Shown here one piece after another: positions 26,155 through 34,661 of a DNA stretch of 64,000 nt. A program made the position numbers and the translations under genes. A model generated the notes under the pieces. The model did not search any database. It was not told where the DNA came from and saw nothing but the letters and a program-made list of their open reading frames with translations. The DNA is from Flavobacteriales bacterium. GTDB lineage: Bacteria; Bacteroidota; Bacteroidia; Flavobacteriales_E; Vicingaceae. The stretch covers positions 62,001-126,000 of the forward strand of contig JACJZB010000007.1 of NCBI GenBank assembly GCA_020635815.1, given 5' to 3'. How positions within the stretch are numbered: the stretch's first letter is position 1; every line of letters begins with the position of its first letter.

Positions 26155-26628
26155 ATGATACAAAGGATTCAGTCGTTATTATTGGCAATAGTTGTTATTT
26201 TAAGTATTGTTTTTTCATTTTTACCCATTTTTGAATTTGTAGGTTATGAAGCTACTTATGTAATGAATGCTTATAAAACTCATCTAGCTGATAATATTAA
26301 TGAGGTTATTTCAAAAAACATGGGGATTGGCGTTTTACAAGGCTTGGTAATGTTAGTTTCAATAATTGTTATTTTTCTGTTTAAGAAGCGTCAGTTGCAA
26401 ATGAAATTATTAAAATTAAACTTATTATTAATTACGTTACAAATTGTTGCTATTGTGATGTACACAGATGTTGTTAAAGAAGCAATTGGATCTAATCCTA
26501 ATGATGTGATTATGAGTTTAAAAATAGGAGCCGCAATACCAGTTTTATGTTTGGTTTTGGTTTATGTTTCAATTCACTTTATTAAAAAAGATGAGGCATT
26601 AGTTAGAGCTGCTGATAGATTGAGATAA
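26155..26628 (+). CDS. DUF4293-type four-helix membrane protein
   Basis: The protein has 157 aa from ATG 26155. It begins MIQRIQSLLLAIVVILSIV and has four predicted TM helices (about 5-25, 55-72, 80-100, 120-140), with an extracytoplasmic loop between helices 1 and 2. The opening MIQRIQS and the length are characteristic of DUF4293, a Bacteroidota family usually beside rho or division genes. Function unknown. The upstream open frame to 26137 starts inside a -10 box and is not used. Confidence 0.82.
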   Translation: MIQRIQSLLLAIVVILSIVFSFLPIFEFVGYEATYVMNAYKTHLADNINEVISKNMGIGVLQGLVMLVSIIVIFLFKKRQLQMKLLKLNLLLITLQIVAIVMYTDVVKEAIGSNPNDVIMSLKIGAAIPVLCLVLVYVSIHFIKKDEALVRAADRLR

Positions 26629-26639
26629 TTCTTTTTTAA

Positions 26640-27389
26640 CTATCTATATTTTAACAATAGGTTAGGGTAATCAGAAATAATACCGTCAACTCCTCTTCGG
26701 ATTAATAATTCAATAGTTTCAGAATCATTTACTGTCCATACGTGAAGTTCTTGTCCAAATTCATGAACTTTATCAATAATTGCTTGTGTTGCATATTTAT
26801 GCTGAACTATTATTTCATCAACAAAATGGTATCGCCTTAAAGGTTTAAAGTTAATTCCTTTATCAAATGACAAAGGCAGACTAGCGTGTTTACCAACAAA
26901 CAATTTACCTGTTCTAATATTTTCGTTTAGTTTATGAACTCTAAAAAGTGCTCTGTCATTAAATGATATAATTTTACACCAGTCAATTGCTTTTTTATTT
27001 TTTATTACGTTTAGTATATGACGTTCAATATTAGGGTAATAGAGGTAACTATATTTTGTTTCTATAATTAACTCTGCTTTACCATTAATTAAATCAATTA
27101 CTTCTGCAAGGGTTGGTATTTTTTCATCTATATAAACGCGATTAAATTTAACACCTGCACTAAATTTCTGAATTTCATCGTAATTCATCAGTTTAACAAA
27201 CCCGAACCCATCAGTTGTTCTTCTTAAAGTTCTGTCATGTAAAACAATAATAACATTATCTTTGGTCTGCTGTACATCAATTTCAATTCTATCCACACCC
27301 AAATCTAAAGCTAATTGAATTGAAGCCAATGTATTTTCTGGAGCCAAACCTCCTGCACCTCTATGTCCTGTAATTGTTAATTTACTCAT
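26640..27389 (-). CDS. Glycerophosphodiester phosphodiesterase
   Basis: Hydrolyses glycerophosphodiesters to sn-glycerol-3-phosphate and an alcohol. GHRGAGGLAPENTLASI carries the catalytic His and metal-site Arg and Glu; DRIEIDVQQTKDNVIIVLHD adds the metal-binding EID and the second histidine; the end has VWTVND and GVDGIISDYPNLL. The longer frame begins at 27434 with extra hydrophobic residues; ATG 27389 (MSKLTITGHRG) fits the family and gives a cytosolic protein, although the longer form would look like a poor signal peptide. 250 aa. Confidence 0.92.
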   Translation of the reverse strand: MSKLTITGHRGAGGLAPENTLASIQLALDLGVDRIEIDVQQTKDNVIIVLHDRTLRRTTDGFGFVKLMNYDEIQKFSAGVKFNRVYIDEKIPTLAEVIDLINGKAELIIETKYSYLYYPNIERHILNVIKNKKAIDWCKIISFNDRALFRVHKLNENIRTGKLFVGKHASLPLSFDKGINFKPLRRYHFVDEIIVQHKYATQAIIDKVHEFGQELHVWTVNDSETIELLIRRGVDGIISDYPNLLLKYR

Positions 27390-27443
27390 AAATATAGATA
27401 AGAATAGCGAGACTTTCTCAGCTATATATTTCATTTAAATTAT

Positions 27444-28472
27444 CTACTTAATAGGATAATATATAAATGTACGTAATTCTTCTTCTTTTACTTCCATTGG
27501 GTCATCAATATACTCTTCCCATGGCTCTCCATTTTGCTCTAAATTATTCTTTTTTAGATATTCTTCTATCGCATAATATGTATTTGCACTCTCTGAATAT
27601 GCACCGATATGTACTGCCTTAATTGTTTTACCTTGATATGAGGTTCCTTTTTCAATTCTTCCTGAAACATTAATTTCATCTAGATTTTCAACTACAGATA
27701 TTGCTGCCTTAAAATCCCAAAACATTTTTTCCATAGAAAATTTTGTAGTAATTGCTAACGGAGCTCCTTCCATATTTAAATTATTAGTTTCTATAAATGT
27801 CATTATTTCTCCATAAGCCATTCCTAATTTTGCAGCTATTGAGTCTCCATTTAAAGGAGATGAAAGAGCAATATATAAGATAGGAGAAGAATTTACTTCA
27901 AATTCTGAGATTTCAATTGAAGTATCAGATGTTTCGCTGGATTCACATATTTTTTTGATGTTAGCTAAGCCTTTTTCAAAATCTGGAGCTAATTCTGCTT
28001 CTAAATCCATAAATAGCATCATAGGGCGAGTCATAAACTCGAATTCACCTGAATCAAACCATTCTAACAATATAGAATCGCCATCTTGTGTATAATTGAA
28101 ACCTCCATGCGATACCATCTCCCATGGCGAGACAAAAGTTAAGTCGTAATAGAACTTTTTATTTTTTTCAATTTCTGAGGTTACCATTCCGCCTGTGCCA
28201 ACGCTTTCTGGGTCTCCAACCCAACTCATAGCAGCACCTACTTCTTGATTGTCGTTTTCAATAGAATATTTAGCATTAGCATCTAATTTTGCCCAAGGCG
28301 ACCATGCATCCCAATTTGTATAAATTGAAGTTTGATTAAAGACTACATCTATTGGTGCAGCTATTTTTATACTTCTTGTGATTTTATAATTTGAAGGACC
28401 AACAAGTCCTAAAACCATATAAATTACAATTAAAGCTATAATTACAATTACTATTTTTTTTATAAATTTCAT
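27444..28472 (-). CDS. SRPBCC domain plus GyrI-like effector-binding domain, membrane-anchored
   Basis: The protein has 342 aa. One N-terminal TM helix (5-24) is followed by an SRPBCC/polyketide-cyclase-like domain (about 28-175; ITRSIKIAAPIDVVFNQTSIYTNWDAWSPWAKLD) and a GyrI/AraC effector-binding-like domain (about 185-342; GTSYQGKTIKAVHIGAYSES, the DPMEV end). Both folds bind small hydrophobic ligands. The two-domain form is common in Bacteroidota; the ligand is unknown. It is 10 bp from the longer GDPD frame, probably co-transcribed. Confidence 0.85.
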   Translation of the reverse strand: MKFIKKIVIVIIALIVIYMVLGLVGPSNYKITRSIKIAAPIDVVFNQTSIYTNWDAWSPWAKLDANAKYSIENDNQEVGAAMSWVGDPESVGTGGMVTSEIEKNKKFYYDLTFVSPWEMVSHGGFNYTQDGDSILLEWFDSGEFEFMTRPMMLFMDLEAELAPDFEKGLANIKKICESSETSDTSIEISEFEVNSSPILYIALSSPLNGDSIAAKLGMAYGEIMTFIETNNLNMEGAPLAITTKFSMEKMFWDFKAAISVVENLDEINVSGRIEKGTSYQGKTIKAVHIGAYSESANTYYAIEEYLKKNNLEQNGEPWEEYIDDPMEVKEEELRTFIYYPIK

Positions 28473-28518
28473 TTTATTAAGTTTTTAAAAGTCAATCAAA
28501 TATAAAAAAGAATTTAAA

Positions 28519-29667
28519 CTAAATTACCGCTGAATAATCATTTAATTCATTGTAAATACTATCACGTTCTATTGGTTGGCGATTTACATCTTTAATTAGT
28601 TGTATCATTTGTTCTGAAGTCATTACTGGCTTTTGTTCTTCAGCACCTGCCATTGAATAAATTTTTGTTGAATCATCAACAGTTCCATCGATATCATTTA
28701 CTCCAAAAGCTAATAATAGTTGAGCTGTCTTTCTACCAATCATTGGCCAATAAGCTTTTATATGATTGAAGTTATCTAAAAATATACGAGACATTGCAAA
28801 AACTTTTAAATCTTCAATTATGCTTACTTCTTCAATATCAGACATCTGATTATTTTTATTTCTGAATTTTAAAGGAATAAAAGCATTAAAACCATTTGTT
28901 CTATCTTGCAATTCTCTCAATCGGTTCATGTGGTCAATTAAATGTGCATAGTTTTCAATGTGACCATATAACATTGTGGCATTTGATGGCATTCCAACGC
29001 TATGTGCAGCTTCATGCATTTCTAACCATTGTGATGATGTACATTTATCTTTACAAATTTGCTCCCTTATTGTTTCGTCAAAAATCTCAGCTCCACCACC
29101 TGGTAGAGAACCTTGTCCTGCATCTTTTAATATTTGTAAACATTCTTTGTAACTGACTTTTGCTTTTCTTGCCATATATTCTAATTCTACGGCAGTAAAA
29201 GCTTTAACATGTAGGTTTGGGCGAATTGCTTTTATGTTAGATATTAAGTTTCTAAAATATTCTAACCCCATCTTTGGGTGAACTCCTCCAACAATATGAA
29301 CTTCTGTAATATCAGAATCTTTATAAGCTTTTACAGCTTCATAAATATCTTCTTCATTCATCTCCCATGCTTCGAAATCATCTTTTTCTCGAAGCATTTT
29401 TGAGTAAGAACAAAATTTACAATCGTAAACACAAATATTCGTTGGTTCTACATGAAAGTTTTTATTAAAATAAGTTCTATCGCCATGTCTATCTTCTCTA
29501 ATAGAGTTTGCTAAAATTCCTAACAGACCTAATTCTCCATTATTATATAAGTATAAAGCTTCTTCAGTATTTATTCTTTGTTTACTTAAAACTTTTTTTG
29601 AAATATTAATTAACTCAACATCTTTTATTGACATTGCTATTAATTGATTAACATCTTCCAATTTCAT
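28519..29667 (-). CDS. mqnE: Aminofutalosine synthase (radical SAM, menaquinone synthesis)
   Basis: The radical-SAM cluster motif CVYDCKFC (C79, C83, C86) is the CX3CX2C form. It couples chorismate-derived 3-[(1-carboxyvinyl)oxy]benzoate with SAM to give aminofutalosine, an early step of the futalosine route to menaquinone. DRTYFNKNFHVEPTN, HIVGGVHPKMG, GQGSLPGGGAEIFD and the C-terminal AYWPMIG are typical of MqnE. At 382 aa it is of normal length. The next genes of the route are not in the window. Confidence 0.92.
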   Translation of the reverse strand: MKLEDVNQLIAMSIKDVELINISKKVLSKQRINTEEALYLYNNGELGLLGILANSIREDRHGDRTYFNKNFHVEPTNICVYDCKFCSYSKMLREKDDFEAWEMNEEDIYEAVKAYKDSDITEVHIVGGVHPKMGLEYFRNLISNIKAIRPNLHVKAFTAVELEYMARKAKVSYKECLQILKDAGQGSLPGGGAEIFDETIREQICKDKCTSSQWLEMHEAAHSVGMPSNATMLYGHIENYAHLIDHMNRLRELQDRTNGFNAFIPLKFRNKNNQMSDIEEVSIIEDLKVFAMSRIFLDNFNHIKAYWPMIGRKTAQLLLAFGVNDIDGTVDDSTKIYSMAGAEEQKPVMTSEQMIQLIKDVNRQPIERDSIYNELNDYSAVI

Positions 29668-29695
29668 TTCTTTTTTTTGGTAAAGATAAGATAAT

Positions 29696-29732
29696 CCATA
29701 AAAAAAAGAGTCCCGATTTATCGGGACTCTTT
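29696..29732 (-). terminator. Terminator of the T9SS metalloprotease gene
   Basis: A perfect 12-bp stem (29705-29716 with 29721-29732) around TTTA includes AGTCCCGA / TCGGGACT and is followed on the minus strand by a T-run. It separates the gene at 29756 from mqnE. Confidence 0.9.
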
Positions 29733-29755
29733 AAACTATTTATTAACTATTTATC

Positions 29756-31984
29756 TTATTTAGATAAAAGTATTTTTTTAGTTGTTAATTCACCATTAGA
29801 ACTTACTTTAATAAAGTAAACGCCATTTGGCTGATTGCTTAAATCTAGTTTCAATAAATTAGATGTTGTTGAAGAATTAGCAACTTCTTCTCCTATCATA
29901 TTAACAACTGAAACTGTTGCATTATTTCTTGGTAACATTACTTCAACAATTCCTGTTGTAGGGTTTGGATAAGCAACAATTGAACTTAAATCAGAAAGGT
30001 GTGATTGAATTCCAGTAACATTATCACAGACAATTGCTACAACAGTTCCTTTACTATCAACACCATAGGTTGAAAGGTCTAACCAACCAGATCCTGCTTC
30101 TTTTGCCCAAACTGTATTTCCAGAAGTCCCAGCAGCAAGTCCCATTACAATTGTATCTCCATCAAGAGGTGTTACATCATGGTCATAACCAATAAAAAAA
30201 TCTGCTGAAGTTAAATCTAAATCAATAGCTGGTGAAATTGGCACTGAAATAAATTGATTTAAGTTAGCAGAAAATTGTCCAGTAGTTATTGCTGCAGCAG
30301 CTAAAACAGTTCCTGGAGCACCACCTGTACCATCGCCATCCCATATTTTTAGTTGAGCACCACCAGTACCTGAAGATTGATGAAATACATATCTTACTTC
30401 AACTAACTCTTTACCAGAAGCTGGATTAGACATCTTAGATGCCCAACCATTATCATCATAGCAGTTATTACCAACTACGTATCCTTCCAAAGGTAAGTTA
30501 CAAGCAGCTGCATCTTGAGTCCAATACATACCGCCATATCCTTCTGTATACCAATCCCAACCAGCAACTGTCGAATCACAAGTTGAAGTTCCTGCTGGGT
30601 TTACAGTAATATACATTGTTTTTGTTTCTGTATCGGTACCAGAGTTATCATCAGTTACAGTTAAAGTAACATCATATTGACCAGCAGTAGTATAAGTAAT
30701 TGCTGGAGGAGTTTGACCTGAAAAAGATGATGGCGTACCACCATTAAAAGTCCAGTTCCAAGTTAGTAAGTTATCTGGACTAGAAGACGCATCTGTAAAT
30801 GTAACTGAACCATTTTCATTTATAGTGGTTGGTGTTCCTGTAAAATTCGCAGTAATAGCCGAAACACCACAAACTGTTGATGTTAACAAAGAAGCTCTTC
30901 TAGGTGAGTTTTGTAAAACAGCATCCATTCTTGCTTTCTGTCCAGCAGTAAAAGTGTGCATACATGCATCATTCACATAATCCATAAAGTTCATAAACAT
31001 ATCACCTCCATTACTACATGATGCACTTGGGTGAGAAGGGCAACCGTAGTTTTCACTTTGTTGGTTAGGAGTATCTGTAACATAATCATCAGCGTTACAT
31101 CCTCCTGATCCATCTTCTCCCCAGATATGTCTTAGTCCAAAACAGTGTCCAATTTCATGAGTTGCTGTTCTACCTTTATTAAATGGAGATGAAACAGCTC
31201 CCGTAGTACCAAAATAATTATAACCTATGGCAACACCATCAGTATTAGCAGCACCTCCATTAGAACTTAATCCAGATAATCCGGAAGAACTTGGAAATTG
31301 AGCATAACCTAAAACTCCATTTAAGTCACCTCCAAATCTTAATACCCAAATATTAAAATATCTTGAAGGATCCCATGATGTTGCTGCTTTCATTGATTCT
31401 GTTGCAGAATTACCGAAAGAAGCTGTACCATAGTTTACTCTATCAATACCTGAAGAAGGATTTCCGTTGGGGTCTTCTGTAGCTAAACAGAATTGAATAT
31501 CCATACTTGCAGCTACACTTTGGAATGCAGCAGGTACATTACCAAAATCAGTATTTGTTGCTGAAAAGTCTTCATTTAAAGCGTCAATTTGAGACAAAAC
31601 TTGAGCATCAGAAATATTTTCTCCAGAACCTAAAGCGTCACCATTATGAATAACATGCACAACAACAGGAATATTTCTGGTTGCTTTTTTTTGATTTGAA
31701 TTATTATTTTCAGCTTCTAATATTTTTTTCGATATCCAATTTTCGAATTCTTCCGTAGATTCTCTATTAGGGTATGTTTCTTTTAATAATTGATTATACT
31801 CTGTAGTGAAACAACGAATTTTACCGTCAGGAGTTCTTTTTGCATTAGATACAAGCTCCTGAACTCTTTCTTGATTAAAAGTAGGAGTAGTTTTAATTAT
31901 AGGCCCTGCTTTACGCGAATTTTGACCAAAGGTTAAAACTGTACTCAATACTAAAGAAGAAAGTAAAAGTGTACTTTTTTTCAT
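29756..31984 (-). CDS. Secreted M43-type zinc metalloprotease with PKD and T9SS sorting domains
   Basis: The protein has 742 aa. Signal peptide 1-20 (ends FGQ); an N-terminal pro-region to about 100; catalytic domain about 105-370 with the extended zinc motif HEIGHCFGLRH (276-286) and a Met-turn MNFMDY; a PKD domain about 380-465 (NWTFNGGTPSSFSG, GQYDVTLTVTDDN); a beta-rich region; and a C-terminal T9SS type A domain (about 670-742; AYPNPTTGIVEV, NGVYFIKV, KKILLSK). Exported by the type IX system and probably attached to the cell surface or released. The family is pappalysin/ulilysin-like; substrate unknown. Confidence 0.93.
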   Translation of the reverse strand: MKKSTLLLSSLVLSTVLTFGQNSRKAGPIIKTTPTFNQERVQELVSNAKRTPDGKIRCFTTEYNQLLKETYPNRESTEEFENWISKKILEAENNNSNQKKATRNIPVVVHVIHNGDALGSGENISDAQVLSQIDALNEDFSATNTDFGNVPAAFQSVAASMDIQFCLATEDPNGNPSSGIDRVNYGTASFGNSATESMKAATSWDPSRYFNIWVLRFGGDLNGVLGYAQFPSSSGLSGLSSNGGAANTDGVAIGYNYFGTTGAVSSPFNKGRTATHEIGHCFGLRHIWGEDGSGGCNADDYVTDTPNQQSENYGCPSHPSASCSNGGDMFMNFMDYVNDACMHTFTAGQKARMDAVLQNSPRRASLLTSTVCGVSAITANFTGTPTTINENGSVTFTDASSSPDNLLTWNWTFNGGTPSSFSGQTPPAITYTTAGQYDVTLTVTDDNSGTDTETKTMYITVNPAGTSTCDSTVAGWDWYTEGYGGMYWTQDAAACNLPLEGYVVGNNCYDDNGWASKMSNPASGKELVEVRYVFHQSSGTGGAQLKIWDGDGTGGAPGTVLAAAAITTGQFSANLNQFISVPISPAIDLDLTSADFFIGYDHDVTPLDGDTIVMGLAAGTSGNTVWAKEAGSGWLDLSTYGVDSKGTVVAIVCDNVTGIQSHLSDLSSIVAYPNPTTGIVEVMLPRNNATVSVVNMIGEEVANSSTTSNLLKLDLSNQPNGVYFIKVSSNGELTTKKILLSK

Positions 31985-32098
31985 TTTTAATTTAGTTTAG
32001 TTTATAAATTTAGTTTAGCTGATAAAAATAATTATTTAAAAGACTAAAAAAAATACCAATTAATTAAATAATATGATTCCTATTTATTAACATGAGAA

Positions 32099-32126
32099 GC
32101 AACCTTATAGTTACAATAAACGTCTG
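32099..32126 (+). promoter_or_regulatory. Candidate ECF-sigma promoter (AACCTT / CGTCTG)
   Basis: GCAACCTT and CGTCTG, with 17 bp between AAC and CGTC, match the general ECF pattern (AAC near -35, CGTC near -10). It lies in a gap with no plus-strand gene, upstream of a strong plus-strand terminator. The assignment is tentative. Confidence 0.35.
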
Positions 32127-32131
32127 TTATA

Positions 32132-32224
32132 ATAATTAGGAGAAGTTTAAAAGTTAATATAGATAGGTAGTACAACATTTTTATCTCCTTTTAATTTAAA
32201 GCCCTGTTCCCACAGGGCTTTTTA
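32132..32224 (+). ncRNA. Candidate small RNA ending in a strong terminator
   Basis: Between two minus-strand genes lies a plus-strand stretch of about 90 bp that begins after an ECF-like promoter and ends in a 9-bp stem followed by TTTTT. Inside it, GGAGA (near 32142) can pair with TCTCC (near 32184). No convincing ORF is present. The arrangement recalls ECF-controlled small RNAs of other bacteria. It is inferred from position only. Confidence 0.3.
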
Positions 32225-32225
32225 A
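32198..32225. terminator. Bidirectional terminator, stronger on the plus strand
   Basis: AAAGCCCTG (32198-32206) pairs with CAGGGCTTT (32213-32221) and is followed by TT on the plus strand, giving a five-T run. On the minus strand the tail is TTTAAATT, weaker but possibly serving the gene that ends at 32248. Confidence 0.8.
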
Positions 32226-32247
32226 TTGAAAGAATATCTACAGAAAA

Positions 32248-32718
32248 TTACTTACATTTTACTGATACAATTAACTTAAAGATAGCTACAACTTCTTTTT
32301 CGTTGTTTAATACGTTAACATTTGTAGTTTCATTAATTCGTTCTCCTGTTTTTATCGACTTTTTTATTGCTTCTTCTATTTTTTTACCATCTTCTGAAAC
32401 AAAAATACAATTGGATTCAGCTCGTTTTATAAATTCACATTCCATCCCTTTAAAAGCAAATGAAACTGTTTTACCATATTTGTTAGCAAAATAAAAAGCA
32501 TGTAAACCACCAGCTACATCAGCACCAATAGCCAAAGCTCCAAAATACATTGAGTTTAAATGGTTTTTAGTTCTGCGTTTTAACCTTATTTTAACTTTAG
32601 TAGTAGTTTCGGTTATTTCAATAAGTTTTAACCCAGTATAACCTATCATAGGTATTTTAAATTTACCTAAAAGATAGAGTTGCCATTTAATTTTTTTAAT
32701 TAGAGTTGTGTTATTCAT
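32248..32718 (-). CDS. Hotdog-fold thioesterase-like protein (DUF4442-like)
   Basis: Protein of 156 aa. The central helix HLNSMYFGALAIGADVAGG, preceded by VKIRLKRRTKN, is typical of DUF4442/PaaI-like hotdog proteins, where Asn and the helix Asp or Glu bind the thioester. FAFKGMECEFIKRAE follows as the second beta layer. No export signal. Its start overlaps the end of the nitronate monooxygenase-like gene by 8 bp, so they form one operon; it may hydrolyse an acyl-CoA. The substrate is unknown. Confidence 0.8.
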   Translation of the reverse strand: MNNTTLIKKIKWQLYLLGKFKIPMIGYTGLKLIEITETTTKVKIRLKRRTKNHLNSMYFGALAIGADVAGGLHAFYFANKYGKTVSFAFKGMECEFIKRAESNCIFVSEDGKKIEEAIKKSIKTGERINETTNVNVLNNEKEVVAIFKLIVSVKCK

Positions 32719-33664
32719 TAACCAACGATTTTACAATTTCTGCTACTGATTTTATTTCTTTTACATATTCTATTGTTGGTCCAGCACACCAAACGGTTTT
32801 GTAGGTTGCACCGAATGCTGCATTTTGTAAGTTTTTCATTCCTTTATAAAAGGTAAACGCTTTAAACCATTTTTTTAATCGCTTGTTTTTATTTAAGATG
32901 CGTTCTAAAAAATTTTGGTCTGTACCAATCTTCTCTACATAAGGTGTTTTAATAACGGTACATCTCGAACCAGATAATTTAGTGGTAAAAACTATATCTT
33001 TTGCCCCATAATTAATGCATGCTTCTTTATAATCTTGAGAAACTCTACTTTCTGAAGAAGCAATAAATAAGCTGCCAATAGAAAGACCTGCGGCACCAAG
33101 ATTTAACACTTCTTGCATTTGCTGATGGTTTCCAACTCCTCCCGCAGATATAATTGGGATGTTACAGTTTTCTTTTAATAAAGGAATCAGTTCTTTATAA
33201 GATAAATTACCTGCATGACCTCCTGCTTCTTTATTTACGGCAATTAGAGCATCAGCTCCCAAGCCTTCTACTTTTTTAGCGTAAGCTAAATCTGTTACAT
33301 CACAAAAAACTTTAACACCTACTTTATGAGCTTTATTTATGGTTTCTTCAGGAGAGCCTAGTGAAGTAATGATATAATCAACTTTATATTTACAGCAACT
33401 GGTAAGTTGTTCTTTGTATAAGAAGTTCGATTTATTTACAATTAAGTTTATTCCGAAAGGGCCTTTACATTTTTCTTTTAAAGTTTTTAAGGCTACTTCA
33501 AACTCTTCGATGGTTCTAAAGTTAAGTGCAGGTATAGCACCAGTAATTCCTGCTTTGGAGGCAGCAATTAGCATATCGGTATTAGATACTAAAAACATTG
33601 GAGCCATTATAAGAGGATATTTTATATTTAAAATATCGCAAAGGCTTGGATTTGATTTTTCCAT
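32711..33664 (-). CDS. Nitronate monooxygenase / FabK-like FMN enzyme
   Basis: FMN-dependent TIM-barrel protein. It opens with ILNIKYPLIMAPMFLVSNTDMLIAASKAGITGAIPALNFR; VNKEAGGHAG carries the catalytic-type His, and NIPIISAGGVGNHQQMQEVLNLGAAGLSIGSLFIASSES forms the FMN phosphate site. Members oxidise nitronates or reduce enoyl-ACP; the two are hard to tell apart, and there is no fatty-acid operon here. The frame opens at 33679, but ATG 33664 (MEKSNPSL) is the more natural start; 317 aa. Confidence 0.85.
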   Translation of the reverse strand: MEKSNPSLCDILNIKYPLIMAPMFLVSNTDMLIAASKAGITGAIPALNFRTIEEFEVALKTLKEKCKGPFGINLIVNKSNFLYKEQLTSCCKYKVDYIITSLGSPEETINKAHKVGVKVFCDVTDLAYAKKVEGLGADALIAVNKEAGGHAGNLSYKELIPLLKENCNIPIISAGGVGNHQQMQEVLNLGAAGLSIGSLFIASSESRVSQDYKEACINYGAKDIVFTTKLSGSRCTVIKTPYVEKIGTDQNFLERILNKNKRLKKWFKAFTFYKGMKNLQNAAFGATYKTVWCAGPTIEYVKEIKSVAEIVKSLVNE

Positions 33665-33796
33665 GGAATTAATTTGCATTGATAAAAGAGTAAAGTTAAG
33701 ATGTTTAAATCGAGATTGATAAAAGATTACATAAAATACACTATAATTAACACCTTTTATTGTAATTTTATGCTTTCTTAAAAAAATACATCAAAA

Positions 33797-34186
33797 ATGA
33801 AAACCATAGAAGCAAACAAACTTATTGTTAAGTTACAGAAAGATATCGCTAAATCAGGAATAGTTAAAGAGCAGTTAGTGAATGATTTAAAAGCATTAAG
33901 ACCTTATGCTTTAGCAGAAGAAGATCCAACTCTTACTAAGGTTATTAGGTTAACTTATGAACATATAGAGAACACTGGAACTTTCAATATTCCAATTCCT
34001 GCAGATGAAGCAATAGTTGAAGGAGAAGAAGAAGGAATGGAAGCAGAGGCTGATGTAATGGATATGGATGATTTTGAGAATAAGCGAATGAGTTTAGATT
34101 ATTTACTATCTCTAATGTTAGATAGAACAAACACTACAAATCAACAAGATTTATGTGAATATAGAGATATGCTGAAAGCATATTAA
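33797..34186 (+). CDS. Conserved hypothetical cytosolic protein, 129 aa
   Basis: No signal or TM segment. The N-terminal half is helical (ANKLIVKLQKDIAKSGIVKEQLVNDLKALRPYA), followed by EEDPTLTKVIRLTYEHIE, an acidic linker (EGEEEGMEAEADVMDMDD) and a helical end SLDYLLSLMLDRTN. I recall similar sequences as uncharacterised Bacteroidota proteins but cannot name a role. It is single and ends at a bidirectional terminator shared with thioredoxin. Confidence 0.7.
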   Translation: MKTIEANKLIVKLQKDIAKSGIVKEQLVNDLKALRPYALAEEDPTLTKVIRLTYEHIENTGTFNIPIPADEAIVEGEEEGMEAEADVMDMDDFENKRMSLDYLLSLMLDRTNTTNQQDLCEYRDMLKAY

Positions 34187-34207
34187 GATATATTGACACA
34201 GATAATA

Positions 34208-34246
34208 AAAAAGGGAGCTAATGAATATTAGCTCCCTTTTTATTTT
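34208..34246. terminator. Bidirectional terminator between the 33797 gene and trxA
   Basis: A perfect 15-bp stem (34208-34222 with 34227-34241, containing GGGAGCTAAT) has a GAAT loop. T-runs are present on both strands, so it serves both convergent genes. Confidence 0.92.
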
Positions 34247-34260
34247 TAAGTAATCTAAGA

Positions 34261-34578
34261 TTACATCATTGCTTCTAATTTTGAAACTAATACATCTTTA
34301 GAAACTGCTCCAACTTGTTTGTCAACAATTTCTCCACCTTTCATAAATAAGATAGTTGGAATATTTCTAATGCCATATTTTTGAGCTGTTTCAGGGTTGT
34401 TATCTACATCTACTTTTCCAACTACAGCCTTTCCTTCATATTCTTTTGCAACTTCCTCTACTAATGGACCAACCATTCTACATGGTCCGCACCAAGTTGC
34501 CCAAAAGTCAACTAAAACTGGTTTATCAGATTTTAATACATTTTCATCAAAATTTGCGTCTGTTAATTCTAAAGCCAT
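34261..34578 (-). CDS. trxA: Thioredoxin
   Basis: Cytosolic disulfide reductase of 105 aa with the standard active site FWATWCGPCRM (C30, C33), the buried aspartate in LVDFW and the cis-proline in RNIPTILFMKGGEIV. Full length and typical in every part. It is reduced by thioredoxin reductase; trxB lies 20 kb away at 54131. It lies downstream of dnaE on the same strand after an 83-bp gap. Confidence 0.97.
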   Translation of the reverse strand: MALELTDANFDENVLKSDKPVLVDFWATWCGPCRMVGPLVEEVAKEYEGKAVVGKVDVDNNPETAQKYGIRNIPTILFMKGGEIVDKQVGAVSKDVLVSKLEAMM

Positions 34579-34661
34579 TTCTTTAATTTTTAATTGTTAT
34601 TATAATTTTTATACTATTCAAATATTAATCCATTGTATTAAATGAGACAATCTGTCAGACC

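Noticed and set aside
32091..32138. A 15-codon frame starting MRSNLIV in the candidate sRNA region
   Set aside because: It begins upstream of the proposed start site, has no coding features and is short enough to occur by chance.
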